The notes under the pieces: model-generated | Databases searched by the model: none | The model's input: only the letters and a program-made list of their open reading frames with translations | What the model was told of the DNA's origin: nothing | Made by a program: the position numbers and the translations under genes | Assembly (NCBI GenBank): GCA_021300575.1 | Contig: JAJTDM010000031.1 | Location: 1-43,614, forward strand | Direction: 5' to 3' | Source of the DNA: Rubrivivax sp. | Lineage (GTDB): Bacteria; Pseudomonadota; Gammaproteobacteria; Burkholderiales; Burkholderiaceae_C | DNA: 43,614 nt | Shown: piece after piece, positions 1-8,189 of the stretch | Layout: each line of letters opens with the position of its first letter | How positions within the stretch are numbered: the first letter of the stretch is position 1

Positions 1-53
1 TCACCTATAGCTTGCCACTACACAATCTGGCGCTCTTGCTGTAAGTTGTTGAT

Positions 54-695
54 TTGATTGGTCGCGCACGCAAAGGAGAGGCCAAAAGAGGCAGTTGGTG
101 TCGAACCCGGGCGGCCACCGTCACCGAGGCAGAACTGGCCCGGGCGCGGGGCATCGGTCGCACCGTGCGCGAGGGCCATGTGCAGGCCGTCGAGCCGGGC
201 GGGCTGCGCCTGCAGGGCGGCATCATGCGCGTGCCGGACCAGGCGCTGTTCATCGATTGCACTGCCCGGGCCCTGTCGCGCGGACTGCACTCGCACGGGG
301 CGGTCTTCGAAGAAGGGCGCATTCGCCTGCAGTGCGTGCGTTTTCCCATGCTGAGCCTGAGCGCGGCGCTGATCGCTGCCGTGGAGGCCCGCGTGGAGGG
401 TGTGGCGGCGCGCAACGGCATGACCCAGGTGTGTCGCATGGTTGACACGGTGGAGGACTGGATCGACCGCATCCTCGTCGGCGGTGAAAACCAACGCGCC
501 TGGGCAGCACACGCCGGCCTGCGCGACTGGCTTTCCACTTGTCGGCTCGACCCCTTCCCCGCCATGATGGCCCAGGTACCCGCTGAGGGTGGTACAGAGG
601 CCGCCGACCTCCAGCGATTGAAGGACCTTGGTCCCGCGGTACGGGAGAACCTGCTGAAGTTACGAGCCCGCTTTGGGAGGTCGCTCGGTCAGTAG
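54..695 (+). pseudogene. C-terminal remnant of an FAD/NAD(P)-binding oxidoreductase
   Basis: The open frame (213 codons from a TTG) reads like the last third of a flavin-dependent, pyridine-nucleotide-type oxidoreductase. It has a 'DCTARALSRG' segment, then 'RIRLQCVRFPMLSLSAALIA', then a helical tail with conserved Trp and Arg residues. The N-terminal Rossmann GxGxxG domain that carries FAD is absent. An in-frame TAA at 42-44 closes the frame upstream, so the loss is inside the window and not only a window edge effect. No good ribosome-binding site precedes the TTG. I read it as a truncated relic. Family assignment rests on remembered C-terminal similarity and is moderate. It ends convergent with, and overlapping by a few bases, the DsrE-like gene. 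Confidence 0.5.
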
Positions 696-1048
696 CACAG
701 CACCCGGTCGGCCTCGGCCGCCAGGCGCACGAGCATGGTGGGCAGCGCGAACTCGGCCTTGAGGTCGCCCAGCTCGGTCGCATCGAATCCGCGACTCTTG
801 GCGGACATGCCCGAGACGTAGAAGCTCGCCCCGCCGGCGCGCAGCGACTCCAGGTGCGCCTTCAGCGGCCCGGTGCCCAGCCCCTGCAGGTTCTCTATGA
901 CGGCGGGGCGCAGCAAGCTGGCCGCATCGGCTGCGAGAAACATCCGCACTTCATGCCCCTCGTCCTGAGCCGCCTTGGCCACCAGGAATGCGAGCGCGGC
1001 CTTGGAAGGGTTCTCGGGGCCGCATGTGATGTGGATCAGGAATTTCAT
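689..1048 (-). CDS. DsrE/DsrF-like family protein
   Basis: This is a 119-aa protein beginning MKFLIHITCGPENPSKA. It has the small alpha/beta fold pattern of the DsrE/DsrF/YchN family: a first beta strand, a helix with 'AALAFLVAKAAQDEGHEV', a strand 'RMFLAADAASLL', and a glycine-rich 'LESLRAGGASFYVSGMSAKS' segment. Family members act in sulfur relay or are uncharacterised peroxiredoxin-like proteins. The cysteine of true sulfur-transfer DsrE proteins is not evident here, since 'FYVSGMSAKSRG' has Ser in that area. I therefore assign only the fold family. The start at 1048 is chosen over an upstream extension because AGGAGAGG lies just before this ATG. It appears to be a single gene. Confidence 0.7.
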   Translation of the reverse strand: MKFLIHITCGPENPSKAALAFLVAKAAQDEGHEVRMFLAADAASLLRPAVIENLQGLGTGPLKAHLESLRAGGASFYVSGMSAKSRGFDATELGDLKAEFALPTMLVRLAAEADRVLCY

Positions 1049-1244
1049 CTGTTGCCTCTCCTGGAGCCGGCAGACCGTGCGTGCACGGCCGATGGGCCAA
1101 GCCTGCTGATACAGAAAAGCGCGATCATGGCTCGGTCTCGATTCGCCCCGCACGGGACTTTCCCTCATTCGAGGCGAGTCGCGTCAAGCTGGCTGGCCGT
1201 GCCAAACTTGCAGGGCTTCAACCCCTTTTCGAACAGGACAACCC

Positions 1245-1481
1245 ATGACCCCCGCCATCGCCCAGAAGTCACCTTATGCCGTTGCTGTGGAGGCGGGCAA
1301 GAGCTACTACTGGTGCGCCTGCGGCCAGAGCAAGAACCAGCCCTTTTGTGACGGCTCCCACAAGGGCTCCAGCTTCACGCCGGTGAAATGGAGCGCCACC
1401 GAATCGAAGACGGTCTACTTCTGCGGGTGCAAGCACAGCGGCAAGGGCGCGCTGTGTGATGGGACGCACAACAAGTTGTGA
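1245..1481 (+). CDS. CDGSH iron-sulfur domain protein (two motifs)
   Basis: This is a 78-aa protein with two CDGSH-type Fe-S motifs in tandem. The first is C-x-C-x8-C-D-G-S-H ('CACGQSKNQPFCDGSH', about residues 26-41). The second is a variant ending C-D-G-T-H ('CGCKHSGKGALCDGTH', about 60-75). Each would hold a [2Fe-2S] cluster through three Cys and one His. Monomeric double-CDGSH proteins of this size are common in proteobacteria and are thought to act as redox or Fe-S transfer proteins in the cytoplasm. An AGGA-like site precedes the ATG. Neighbours give no further clue to its partner. Confidence 0.9.
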   Translation: MTPAIAQKSPYAVAVEAGKSYYWCACGQSKNQPFCDGSHKGSSFTPVKWSATESKTVYFCGCKHSGKGALCDGTHNKL

Positions 1482-1581
1482 CCATGGTGTGAGCCGCTCG
1501 GCCCTCGGGTCTGATATCTCAAGAAACATGCTTCTTCCGCACCCGCAGCGCGCCGCCCTGGGGCTGTTGGATCGCGGTCGT

Positions 1582-2040
1582 TCAAAGTCGCTGTCGCAGC
1601 CTTTCCAGCGCCTCTCGGTCGATGCGGTCCTTGTCGCGATAGCCGGTCTTGGTCTTCAGGAGGCCGTCGATGTCGAGTGTTCGGATCCTGACGCCGTCGA
1701 CCTCCAGTTCCCGGACGTGAGGTTGCAGGCTGAAGAAGTCCTCGCCATTGGCCGCAAACAGCAGGTCGATCAGCAGGTTGTCGGCGACGCGGATGTTCTC
1801 AGGCTGCTCAGGATCCACCTCGAACCAGGCGGGGTCCAGGTCCTTGCTGGACTTCAGGAAGCCCAGCGCGCGGATCACGCGGCGACCGTTGTCCGCTGAA
1901 CTGGGCAGCAGGATGTCGATGTCTTCCGTGGCCCGCACGAAGCCATTCAGCCGAACGGCCTGACCGCCAATCAGCACATAGTCCACCCCTTCGTCCTGGA
2001 AGCGGCGCAACAGATCAAGTAGCGCGTCATCAGGTGGCAT
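1582..2040 (-). CDS. minimal nucleotidyltransferase-fold protein
   Basis: The 152-aa product carries a nucleotidyltransferase signature, 'YVLIGGQAVRLNGF' followed by 'ATEDIDILL'. This is the GG-x(n)-D-x-D pattern that binds metal and NTP in AbiEii/MNT-like and DUF6036-like proteins. The ATG at 2040 is preceded by GGGA and is preferred over an in-frame GTG at 2070. With that start the gene overlaps the upstream 86-aa gene by 11 nt, so the two are probably co-translated. Such small NTases often form the antitoxin or effector half of two-gene modules, or modify RNA or protein. The partner here is not a recognisable HEPN protein, so a toxin-antitoxin role is only a possibility. Confidence 0.7.
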   Translation of the reverse strand: MPPDDALLDLLRRFQDEGVDYVLIGGQAVRLNGFVRATEDIDILLPSSADNGRRVIRALGFLKSSKDLDPAWFEVDPEQPENIRVADNLLIDLLFAANGEDFFSLQPHVRELEVDGVRIRTLDIDGLLKTKTGYRDKDRIDREALERLRQRL

Positions 2041-2290
2041 GACGTTCCCGGAATTCGGCTGGGGCTTCACCCGCCAGTGGCGCTGCTGACTTTATGTTCA
2101 GCCGCCGCGCGATGGTCAGGTGCCACTCGTCGTCCACCCGGTTGAACTCTTCGTGGCGGGCTCGCCACACGCCCTGGGGCCGCTCAGGCAGGGCCTTGGC
2201 GAGCAGGGTGTCGAGCTGCCGGCCCCGATGCCAGGCCTTGACCGGATCGGTCTCGAACTCGTTGCGGTCCTGGTGGCCGACGATGCGCAC
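2030..2290 (-). CDS. hypothetical 86-aa protein paired with the nucleotidyltransferase
   Basis: This gene of 86 aa begins at a GTG just after the glutamine-synthetase-like stop. GAGGG is placed 8 nt before the GTG and overlaps the preceding stop region, which supports the start. The product begins 'VRIVGHQDRNEFETDPVKAW' and is rich in Arg, His, Glu and Trp, with a helix-prone middle ('RQLDTLLAKALPERPQG'). There is no signal peptide or membrane segment. I do not recognise a family. Its stop overlaps the start region of the nucleotidyltransferase, so the two form a tight pair. The same frame stays open further upstream inside the synthetase gene, but that part reads as a low-complexity antisense-style shadow and is not included. 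Confidence 0.55.
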   Translation of the reverse strand: MRIVGHQDRNEFETDPVKAWHRGRQLDTLLAKALPERPQGVWRARHEEFNRVDDEWHLTIARRLNIKSAAPLAGEAPAEFRERHAT

Positions 2291-2301
2291 GCCTGTGTCC
2301 C

Positions 2302-3681
2302 TCAGATGATCTCGAAGTAGCGCTTCAGTTCCCAGTCGGTCACCGCATCCTGCCACTGCCGGTGCTCCCATTCGCGCGTGGCGGCGAAGTGGTCGACGAA
2401 GGTGTCGCCCAGCCAGTCTCGTGCGATGTCGCTGCGCTGGAAGATGCGCGTGGTCTCGATGAGTGAGCGCGGGGCGCGCGGGATGTGGTCGGCGCCCTGG
2501 TTGGTGCCGGTGATGGGCGCGGCAGTGAGTTTCAGGCCTTTTTCCACCCCGTGCAGACCGGCGGCGATGACGGCCGCCATGGCCAGGTACGGGTTGACGT
2601 CGGCACCGGGACAGCGGGTTTCCAGCCGCGTGCTCTTGGGGCTGCCAGCGATGACGCGGAAGCTGGCGGTGCGGTTGTCCACGCCCCAGGTGGGCTTGAC
2701 GGGCGCCCAGAAGCCGTCCACCAGGCGCTTGTAGCTGTTGATGGTGGGCCAGAACATCGGCGCGAACTCCATCAGGCAGGCCACCTGGCCGGCCAGATAG
2801 CTCTCGAACAGCTTGCTCATCGAGCGCTTGGCCTTGGCGTCGAAGAACAGGTTCTTCTTGCCGTCGGAAAGGCTCTGGTGGATGTGGCCGGAGCAGCCGG
2901 GCAGGGCCTGCGACCACTTGGCCATGAAGCTGGGCATGACGCCGAAGCGCTTGCCGATCTCCTTGGCGCCGGTCTTGAAGAGGATGGCGCGGTCGGCCTG
3001 TTCGAGCGCGCCCGAAAACACGATGGCGGCCTCGTAGACCCCCGGCCCGGTCTCGGTGTGCAGGCCTTCGATGGGCACGCCAAAGGCGGCCATGTCGTCC
3101 ATCAGCGCATTGAAGAAGCCTTGGTTGTCGGCCATGCGCAGCAGCGAGTAGCCGAACATGCCTGGAGTGATGTTGGTGGGCCCCACGCCCCGCTTGTCAG
3201 CCCAGCTCTGCGGCGTCTCGGCGAAGTTGAACCACTCGAACTCCATGCCGGCCATGGGCATCACGCCCAGGCTCTCGGCCCGCTTGAGCACGCGCTTGAG
3301 GGTCTGGCGCGGGCAGATTTCCAAGGGGCCGCCCGCGGCGTTGACGAATTCGCCCAGGAAGAAGGGCACCCCGCCGTCCCAGGGCACGCGCCGCGCCGTG
3401 CCCAGATCCAGCCGCGCCAGCGCATCGGGAAAGCCGTGGTGCCAGCCGGTGAGCTGGGTGTTGTCGTAGCAGACGTCGTGTGAATCCCAGCCGAACACCA
3501 CGTCGCAGAAGCCGAAGCCTCCGCCCGGCGCAGGTTGGGCGGCGCCCATGAACTTGTCGATGTGCAGGTACTTGCCGCGCAGGATGCCGTCGATGTCGCT
3601 GACGGCGACCTTGACCTTCTGCGCGCCGGACTTGCGCACGTCGGCCAGGGCGGGATGTTCCTTGGGGTTGCGGGTGGACAT
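2302..3681 (-). CDS. glutamine synthetase family protein (PuuA/GlnT-like)
   Basis: This 459-aa ATP-dependent amide ligase of the glutamine synthetase fold has these motifs in order: metal-binding glutamates in 'GMEFEWF' and 'HTETGPGVYEAA', the ATP loop 'GCSGHIHQSL', 'NSYKRL', and the Arg-containing 'NRTASFRV' and 'ETRCPGADVNPYLA' stretches. The N-terminal 'SDIDGILRGKYLH' is typical of the GS-like enzymes that gamma-glutamylate amines (PuuA-type) and differs from housekeeping GlnA. The ATG at 3681 has AGGAG 7 nt upstream. It lies 65 nt behind phnW on the same strand and is probably co-transcribed. The substrate is unknown. Candidates are an aminophosphonate or other amine (gamma-glutamylation), or ammonia released by phosphonate nitrogen metabolism. 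Confidence 0.85.
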   Translation of the reverse strand: MSTRNPKEHPALADVRKSGAQKVKVAVSDIDGILRGKYLHIDKFMGAAQPAPGGGFGFCDVVFGWDSHDVCYDNTQLTGWHHGFPDALARLDLGTARRVPWDGGVPFFLGEFVNAAGGPLEICPRQTLKRVLKRAESLGVMPMAGMEFEWFNFAETPQSWADKRGVGPTNITPGMFGYSLLRMADNQGFFNALMDDMAAFGVPIEGLHTETGPGVYEAAIVFSGALEQADRAILFKTGAKEIGKRFGVMPSFMAKWSQALPGCSGHIHQSLSDGKKNLFFDAKAKRSMSKLFESYLAGQVACLMEFAPMFWPTINSYKRLVDGFWAPVKPTWGVDNRTASFRVIAGSPKSTRLETRCPGADVNPYLAMAAVIAAGLHGVEKGLKLTAAPITGTNQGADHIPRAPRSLIETTRIFQRSDIARDWLGDTFVDHFAATREWEHRQWQDAVTDWELKRYFEII

Positions 3682-3746
3682 CAGGGTCTCCTGTTGCGGG
3701 GGCGCTCGGTGTTCTGGGCTCGGGCAGGGCGGTGTTGGGAGGCGCG

Positions 3747-4865
3747 TCAGAGCGCCGGCGTGCCGTCCGGGATGCCCATCTCGGCCAGGGTCTCGCGCAC
3801 GGCGTTCACCGCCTGACGCATCTCGTGGGGCCCGATGGCGCCGATGCAGCCGACCCGGAAAGTCTCCACCTGCGTGAGCTTGCCGGGGTAGAGGAGGAAC
3901 CCGCGGGCCTTGGCCGCTTCGTAGAACTTCTTGAAATCGTAGGCGGGGTGCGCCGGGGCGTGGAAGGTGACGATGATGGGCGCCTGAACGGCAGGGTCCA
4001 GGAAGGGCTTGAAGCCGAGTGCGGCCATGCCTTCGGTCAGGGCCTGGTAGTTTTGGGTGTAGCGCGCCAGGCGTGCCGGCTGGCCACCTTCTTCGACGAA
4101 CTGGGTGATGGCCTCGGACAGCGCCACCACCACGTGCGTGGGTGGTGTGAAGCGCCATTGCCCGGTCTTGCCCATGTAGACATGCTGGTCGTGCAGGTCC
4201 ATGGCCAGGCTCTGGCTGTTGCCGGCGCAATCGTCCAGGATGGCCTTGCGGATGAACACGAAGCCCATGCCGGGCACGCCCTCCAGGCACTTGCCGCTGG
4301 CGGCAATCAGCGCATCGAAGCGCGTGCTGCGCGCGTCGATGGGCAGGGCCGCGAAACTGCTCATGGCGTCCACGATCAGACCCTTGCCGTGGCGCTCGCA
4401 CACCGCCGCCACCGCAGCCAGCGGGTTCTCCACGCCCGTGCCGGTTTCGCAGTGGATGAGGATGACGTGGGTGATGCCGGGGTCGGCCTTGAGTTGCGCT
4501 TCAACAGCGGCTGGATCGACAGGCCGGTCTTCAGGCACGGGCATCAGCGTGGCTTGGCGACCCATCATCTGCGACAGCTTGGCCGCGCGCTTGCAGTAAG
4601 CGCCGTTGTCGGGCACCAGCACATGGCCGTCGTGCGGCACCACGGTGGCCACGGCAGCCTCCACGCTGAAGGTGCCGCTGCCTTGCAGGGGCACGACCAC
4701 GTGGCTGTCGTGCCCGTGCACGATGTCCAGCAGGCGGCTGCGCACGCTGGCGGTGACGGCGTTGAAGTCGGCGTCCCAGGAGCCCCAGTCCTTGAGCATG
4801 GCGAGCTTGGTGCGCAGCGTGGTGGTGAGCGGGCCGGGGGTCAGGAGGATGCGGTCGCGGTCCAT
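3747..4865 (-). CDS. phnW: 2-aminoethylphosphonate--pyruvate transaminase
   Basis: This 372-aa class V PLP aminotransferase converts 2-aminoethylphosphonate plus pyruvate to phosphonoacetaldehyde plus L-alanine in the cytoplasm. Visible features are the N-terminal '[10 protein letters not shown]' of the PhnW/AGT branch, the glycine-rich '[12 protein letters not shown]', the Asp in '[13 protein letters not shown]' that pairs with the PLP ring nitrogen, and the PLP lysine in '[14 protein letters not shown]'. Length matches the family. The neighbouring PhnSTU transporter and the PhnY and PhnA genes make this assignment secure. Its upstream region is a 507-bp repeat-rich gap, so it may have its own promoter or depend on read-through from the transporter arm. 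Confidence 0.93.
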   Translation of the reverse strand: MDRDRILLTPGPLTTTLRTKLAMLKDWGSWDADFNAVTASVRSRLLDIVHGHDSHVVVPLQGSGTFSVEAAVATVVPHDGHVLVPDNGAYCKRAAKLSQMMGRQATLMPVPEDRPVDPAAVEAQLKADPGITHVILIHCETGTGVENPLAAVAAVCERHGKGLIVDAMSSFAALPIDARSTRFDALIAASGKCLEGVPGMGFVFIRKAILDDCAGNSQSLAMDLHDQHVYMGKTGQWRFTPPTHVVVALSEAITQFVEEGGQPARLARYTQNYQALTEGMAALGFKPFLDPAVQAPIIVTFHAPAHPAYDFKKFYEAAKARGFLLYPGKLTQVETFRVGCIGAIGPHEMRQAVNAVRETLAEMGIPDGTPAL

Positions 4866-5372
4866 GAGAGCTTCTCTTGTCGGATGGGGTCAGCGGGGTG
4901 TGTGGCCGGTGTTCTGCGTGCTTTGTGCGCTTGACGCCCGTTGCATGAGTGGCATTTGTGGCGCTCGCCTCGCGACAGCGGGGGGCCTGAGCGAATGCCC
5001 ATTCCGGTAGGCGTTCTGGCCTTGCTTCCCTGCATGAGTCCGCGAGGCGGGAGGTGGTGCGTTGCGGCGCGCCTGAGGGTCGCCGAGGAGCGCAGGGGTT
5101 GGGGCCTGCGCGCGCAGCGCGCTTCGTGAACTGACTCGCCGTCGTTGTTTGAGCGCAGCGCCCGAAGGGCGCGAAGCGAGTTCGACGGCGGGGCCTCAAC
5201 CCCGAGCGCCGCAGGGCAGCCGGCCCAGCGGGCCGGCCGACCCGCCGAAGCGCCGCAGCGCACCGCCTCGTGCATCGCAGCGTGCGTCAAGTTGTACGCG
5301 CACGCTGCGCCGCGGCGCACCGCCTTCCGTCTCGCAGCGAAAGAAATCACAGCACCCACGAACCACACCCCG
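4866..5372. repeat. 507-bp non-coding gap with nested inverted repeats
   Basis: I see no convincing gene here. The stretch is palindrome-rich. CGCCTCGCG at 4966-4974 pairs with CGCGAGGCG at 5041-5049. CGCCGTCG at 5137-5144 pairs with CGACGGCG at 5183-5190, enclosing a smaller CGCCCGAAGGGCG hairpin near 5159-5171. GGCCGGCC-type palindromes follow near 5220-5235. Several short direct themes (gcgcagcg, gccgaagcgc) recur. It looks like one of the intergenic mosaic/REP-like elements common in Burkholderiales. It separates phnU/V from phnW, so it could end or attenuate transcription between them. No homology search was possible. Confidence 0.55.
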
Positions 5373-7100
5373 TCACGTTCCGCGCTTCCACGCCTGCGTC
5401 CTCTTCTCCACCAGCCGCGACAGCAGCCAGAACAGCGTGGTGGCCACGGCCGAGGCGGCGACGATCATCACGGCGCAGGCCGCCGCGGCGCCCAGGTCGC
5501 CTGCCTCGTCGAGATTGAGGATGGCAATCGAAGCCACCTTGGTGTCGGGGGAGTAGAGAAAGACCACGGCTGAGATCGTCGTCATCGCATTCACGAAGAA
5601 GTAGCGTGCGATGTCCAGCAGCGCCGGCGTGCAGATCGGCAGCGTCACGCGGCGCAGCGTGGTCCAGAACGGCACCTTGAGCGAGGCCGACACCGCCTCG
5701 AACTCCGCGTCCAGGCTCTTCAGCGCCGTCACCGCCGTGAGGTGGCCCGTCGTGTAGAAGTGCACGATGGTGCACAGCGTCAGCAGCGTCATCGTGTGGT
5801 ACAGCCCGTTCAGCGGATTCGCGGGCGCGTTGAAGAAGAAGATGTAGCCCAGGCCGAGTACCAGCCCGGGCACGGCCATGGGCAGCGTCGCCAGCAGCCG
5901 CACCCCCGCGCGCAGCGGCGCCGGGCTCGGCGTCTTCTCCATCAGGTAGGCCCCCGTGAACACCAGCACTGAACCGAACACCGCCGTACCGGTGGCCATG
6001 GTCAGGCTGTTGACAAAGCCCTCGCCGAACTCCGCGTCGAACAGGCCCATGGCGTAGTGGCGCAGGCTCGGGGTCAGGTTGTAGGGCCAGAAGGTGGCGA
6101 ACGACGCAAATATCGTCATGCCCAGCATGGCCAGCATCAGAAACGCCACGGTGCCGCAGTAGCCCAGCATCAGTGCGTCGAAGACGGCGGACCGTCGGGG
6201 CTTGAGTGGCACGGCGCGGGCGCTCAGCGTGGCCATCTGCCGGCGCTGCACCAGGTGGTCCACCGCGAAGGTGAGCACCGCCGGGGCCAGCAACAGCAGC
6301 GCTACCACCGCACCGCGCTGGAAGTCCTGTTGGCCGATGACGAGCTTGAAGACGTCGGTGGCCAGCACGTTGAAGCTGCCGCCGATGACCTTGGGAATGC
6401 CGAAGTCCGTGATCACCAGCGTGAACACGACCAGGCTCGCGCTGATGAGCCCGTAGCGCGCGCCGGGCAGCGTGATGGTGAGGAACTTGCGCGCGGCGCT
6501 CGTGCCCATCGCGTCGGCGGCCTCGTACAGCCGCGCATCGGCTGCCGACAAGGCGGTGACCAGGATCATCAGCGCGTGGGGAAAAACCGCGAAGATCTCC
6601 GCCAGCACGATACCTGGGGCGCCGTAGATCTCGTCGATGCCCACGGCCAGCAGCAGGCTTTTGAGGACGCCCTGGTTGCCGAACCAGTAGATCAGCGAGA
6701 TGGCCGACAGCAGCGTCGGTGCCAGAAGGGGAATCAGCGTGATGCCGCGCAGCAGCGGTTTGGCCGGCATGCAGCTGCGCGTGAGGGCATAGGCGAAGAC
6801 GAAGGCCGCCGGCACGGCCACCATCGTGACGAGCGCCGACACCCACAGGCTGTTCCACAGCGACTGCAGCAGCGCCGGGGTCTGGGCGTAGGCCACGAAG
6901 TTCGCCAGCCCGACGAAGCGGCCCCCAGCGTCCTCCACCGCCTGCACCAGGATGGCCAGCAGCGGCGACGCCAGGAAGGCCACCAGCACCAGCGCGACGG
7001 CGGCCAGCGCTGCGTGGGCGATGCGGTCGCTGCCCGTGGCCTGCAGCCGCACGGCGGCGCCCGCGCTGCGGGCTGGCAGCACGGTGGTGCCCCGGGTCAT
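5373..7100 (-). CDS. phnU: 2-aminoethylphosphonate ABC transporter permease (fused two-domain)
   Basis: This 575-aa inner-membrane permease has two BPD_transp_1 halves in one chain, about six membrane segments each. The first half runs roughly 30-300 and contains an EAADAMGTSAARKFLTITLP-type coupling loop. The second half runs about 310-565 and contains 'FEAVSASLKVPFWTTLRRVTLP'. Such fused permeases (TIGR03262-like) replace separate PhnU and PhnV subunits in Burkholderiales phosphonate operons. The ATG at 7100 overlaps the phnT stop by four bases (ATGA), a sign of coupled translation. Gene order phnS-phnT-phnU/V supports import of 2-AEP. The symbol phnU is used for the fused form. Confidence 0.9.
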   Translation of the reverse strand: MTRGTTVLPARSAGAAVRLQATGSDRIAHAALAAVALVLVAFLASPLLAILVQAVEDAGGRFVGLANFVAYAQTPALLQSLWNSLWVSALVTMVAVPAAFVFAYALTRSCMPAKPLLRGITLIPLLAPTLLSAISLIYWFGNQGVLKSLLLAVGIDEIYGAPGIVLAEIFAVFPHALMILVTALSAADARLYEAADAMGTSAARKFLTITLPGARYGLISASLVVFTLVITDFGIPKVIGGSFNVLATDVFKLVIGQQDFQRGAVVALLLLAPAVLTFAVDHLVQRRQMATLSARAVPLKPRRSAVFDALMLGYCGTVAFLMLAMLGMTIFASFATFWPYNLTPSLRHYAMGLFDAEFGEGFVNSLTMATGTAVFGSVLVFTGAYLMEKTPSPAPLRAGVRLLATLPMAVPGLVLGLGYIFFFNAPANPLNGLYHTMTLLTLCTIVHFYTTGHLTAVTALKSLDAEFEAVSASLKVPFWTTLRRVTLPICTPALLDIARYFFVNAMTTISAVVFLYSPDTKVASIAILNLDEAGDLGAAAACAVMIVAASAVATTLFWLLSRLVEKRTQAWKRGT

Positions 7101-8182
7101 GCGTCCCCGAAGATCCGCAAGCGGCCCGGCAGCACCGACAGCCTGAGCGGGCGGCCCGTCTCCAGCCCGTGCCGGGTCAGGAAGTCCAGCGACAGCACCA
7201 CCTGCAGACGGTGCTCTCCCAGGGCCGCGCCGCCCACCCGGGCCAGGCAGTACGCGCCGAGGAACTCGACCTTCTCGACCTGAACTTCGAACGCGTTGAC
7301 CGATTCCGCGCCGGCCGAACCCGAACCCGCAGTCGGAGTCGCCAACACGTCTTCCGGCCGAAGGTAGACCTTGACCTCGCGCCCCGCCGGCAGCGTGTGA
7401 CTGCAGTCGAAGGCGGTTTGGCCCACGCGCACCACGCCACCGGCCTCGGTGAGGGCAGGCAGCACGTTCACCCTGCCGACGAAATCAGCGACAAAGGCAC
7501 TGGCAGGTTCGCGGTAGACCTGTTGCGGCGTGCCCACCTGCTCGATCACGCCGTGGTTCATGACCACGATGCGGTCGGCCACGGAGAGGGCCTCCTCCTG
7601 GTCGTGCGTGACCATGATGGTGGTCACGCCGAGTTGGCGCTGCAGGCTGCGGATCTCCTGGCGAAGGTGCACACGCACGATGGCATCCAGCGCCGACAGT
7701 GGCTCATCAAGCAGCAGCAGCCCGGGCGAGGTGGCCAGCGCGCGGGCCAGCGCGATGCGCTGTTGCTGGCCGCCTGACAACTGCGCAGGGAACTTGTCCT
7801 GGCTGCCGGGAAGGCCCACGAGTTGCAGCAGTTCGGCCACGCGGACGTTGGCCTTCGCCCTGGGCGTCCTGCGGTTGACCAGCCCGTAGGCCACGTTGTC
7901 GGCCACGCTCAGGTTGGGGAAGAGGGCGTAGGACTGGAAGACGATGCCGTAGTCGCGCTGCGAGGGCGGAAGCGTCGAGATGTCGCGCCCGGCCTGCAGG
8001 ATGCGACCCGCGCTCTGCGCCTCCAGGCCCGCCACGATGCGCAGCAGCGTGGTCTTGCCGCAGCCCGATGGCCCGAGAAAGCATACGAACTCGCCGGCCT
8101 GCACGTCCAGGTCGATGCTGCGCAGGGCCGTGAAGGCCCCGAACTGCTTCTCGATGCCTTCGAGCTGCAGGAAGGCGGTCAC
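7097..8182 (-). CDS. phnT: 2-aminoethylphosphonate ABC transporter ATP-binding protein
   Basis: This 361-aa ABC ATPase has Walker A 'GPSGCGKTT' (about 37-45), the Q-loop 'VFQSYALFPNLSV', the signature 'LSGGQQQR', Walker B 'LLLLDEPLSALD' and the switch His in 'MVTHDQEEAL'. A C-terminal regulatory OB (TOBE-like) region follows from about 240 ('VYLRPEDVLA'). It belongs to the Pot/Fbp/PhnT branch, which powers uptake of small solutes. The start lies 8 nt after the phnS stop and the end overlaps the permease start, so these three genes form one operon. Substrate specificity is inferred from the phnW, phnY and phnA context. Confidence 0.92.
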   Translation of the reverse strand: MTAFLQLEGIEKQFGAFTALRSIDLDVQAGEFVCFLGPSGCGKTTLLRIVAGLEAQSAGRILQAGRDISTLPPSQRDYGIVFQSYALFPNLSVADNVAYGLVNRRTPRAKANVRVAELLQLVGLPGSQDKFPAQLSGGQQQRIALARALATSPGLLLLDEPLSALDAIVRVHLRQEIRSLQRQLGVTTIMVTHDQEEALSVADRIVVMNHGVIEQVGTPQQVYREPASAFVADFVGRVNVLPALTEAGGVVRVGQTAFDCSHTLPAGREVKVYLRPEDVLATPTAGSGSAGAESVNAFEVQVEKVEFLGAYCLARVGGAALGEHRLQVVLSLDFLTRHGLETGRPLRLSVLPGRLRIFGDA

Positions 8183-8189
8183 GCCGGAA

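Noticed and set aside
2030..2290. HEPN-type toxin partner for the nucleotidyltransferase
   Set aside because: No convincing R-x(4-6)-H motif in a helical context was seen. The assignment is left as unknown.
2291..2917. Upstream extension of the 86-aa gene into a 295-aa protein
   Set aside because: The extra part lies wholly inside the glutamine-synthetase-like gene and reads as an Arg/His-rich shadow. A GTG with a good ribosome-binding site marks the real start at 2290.
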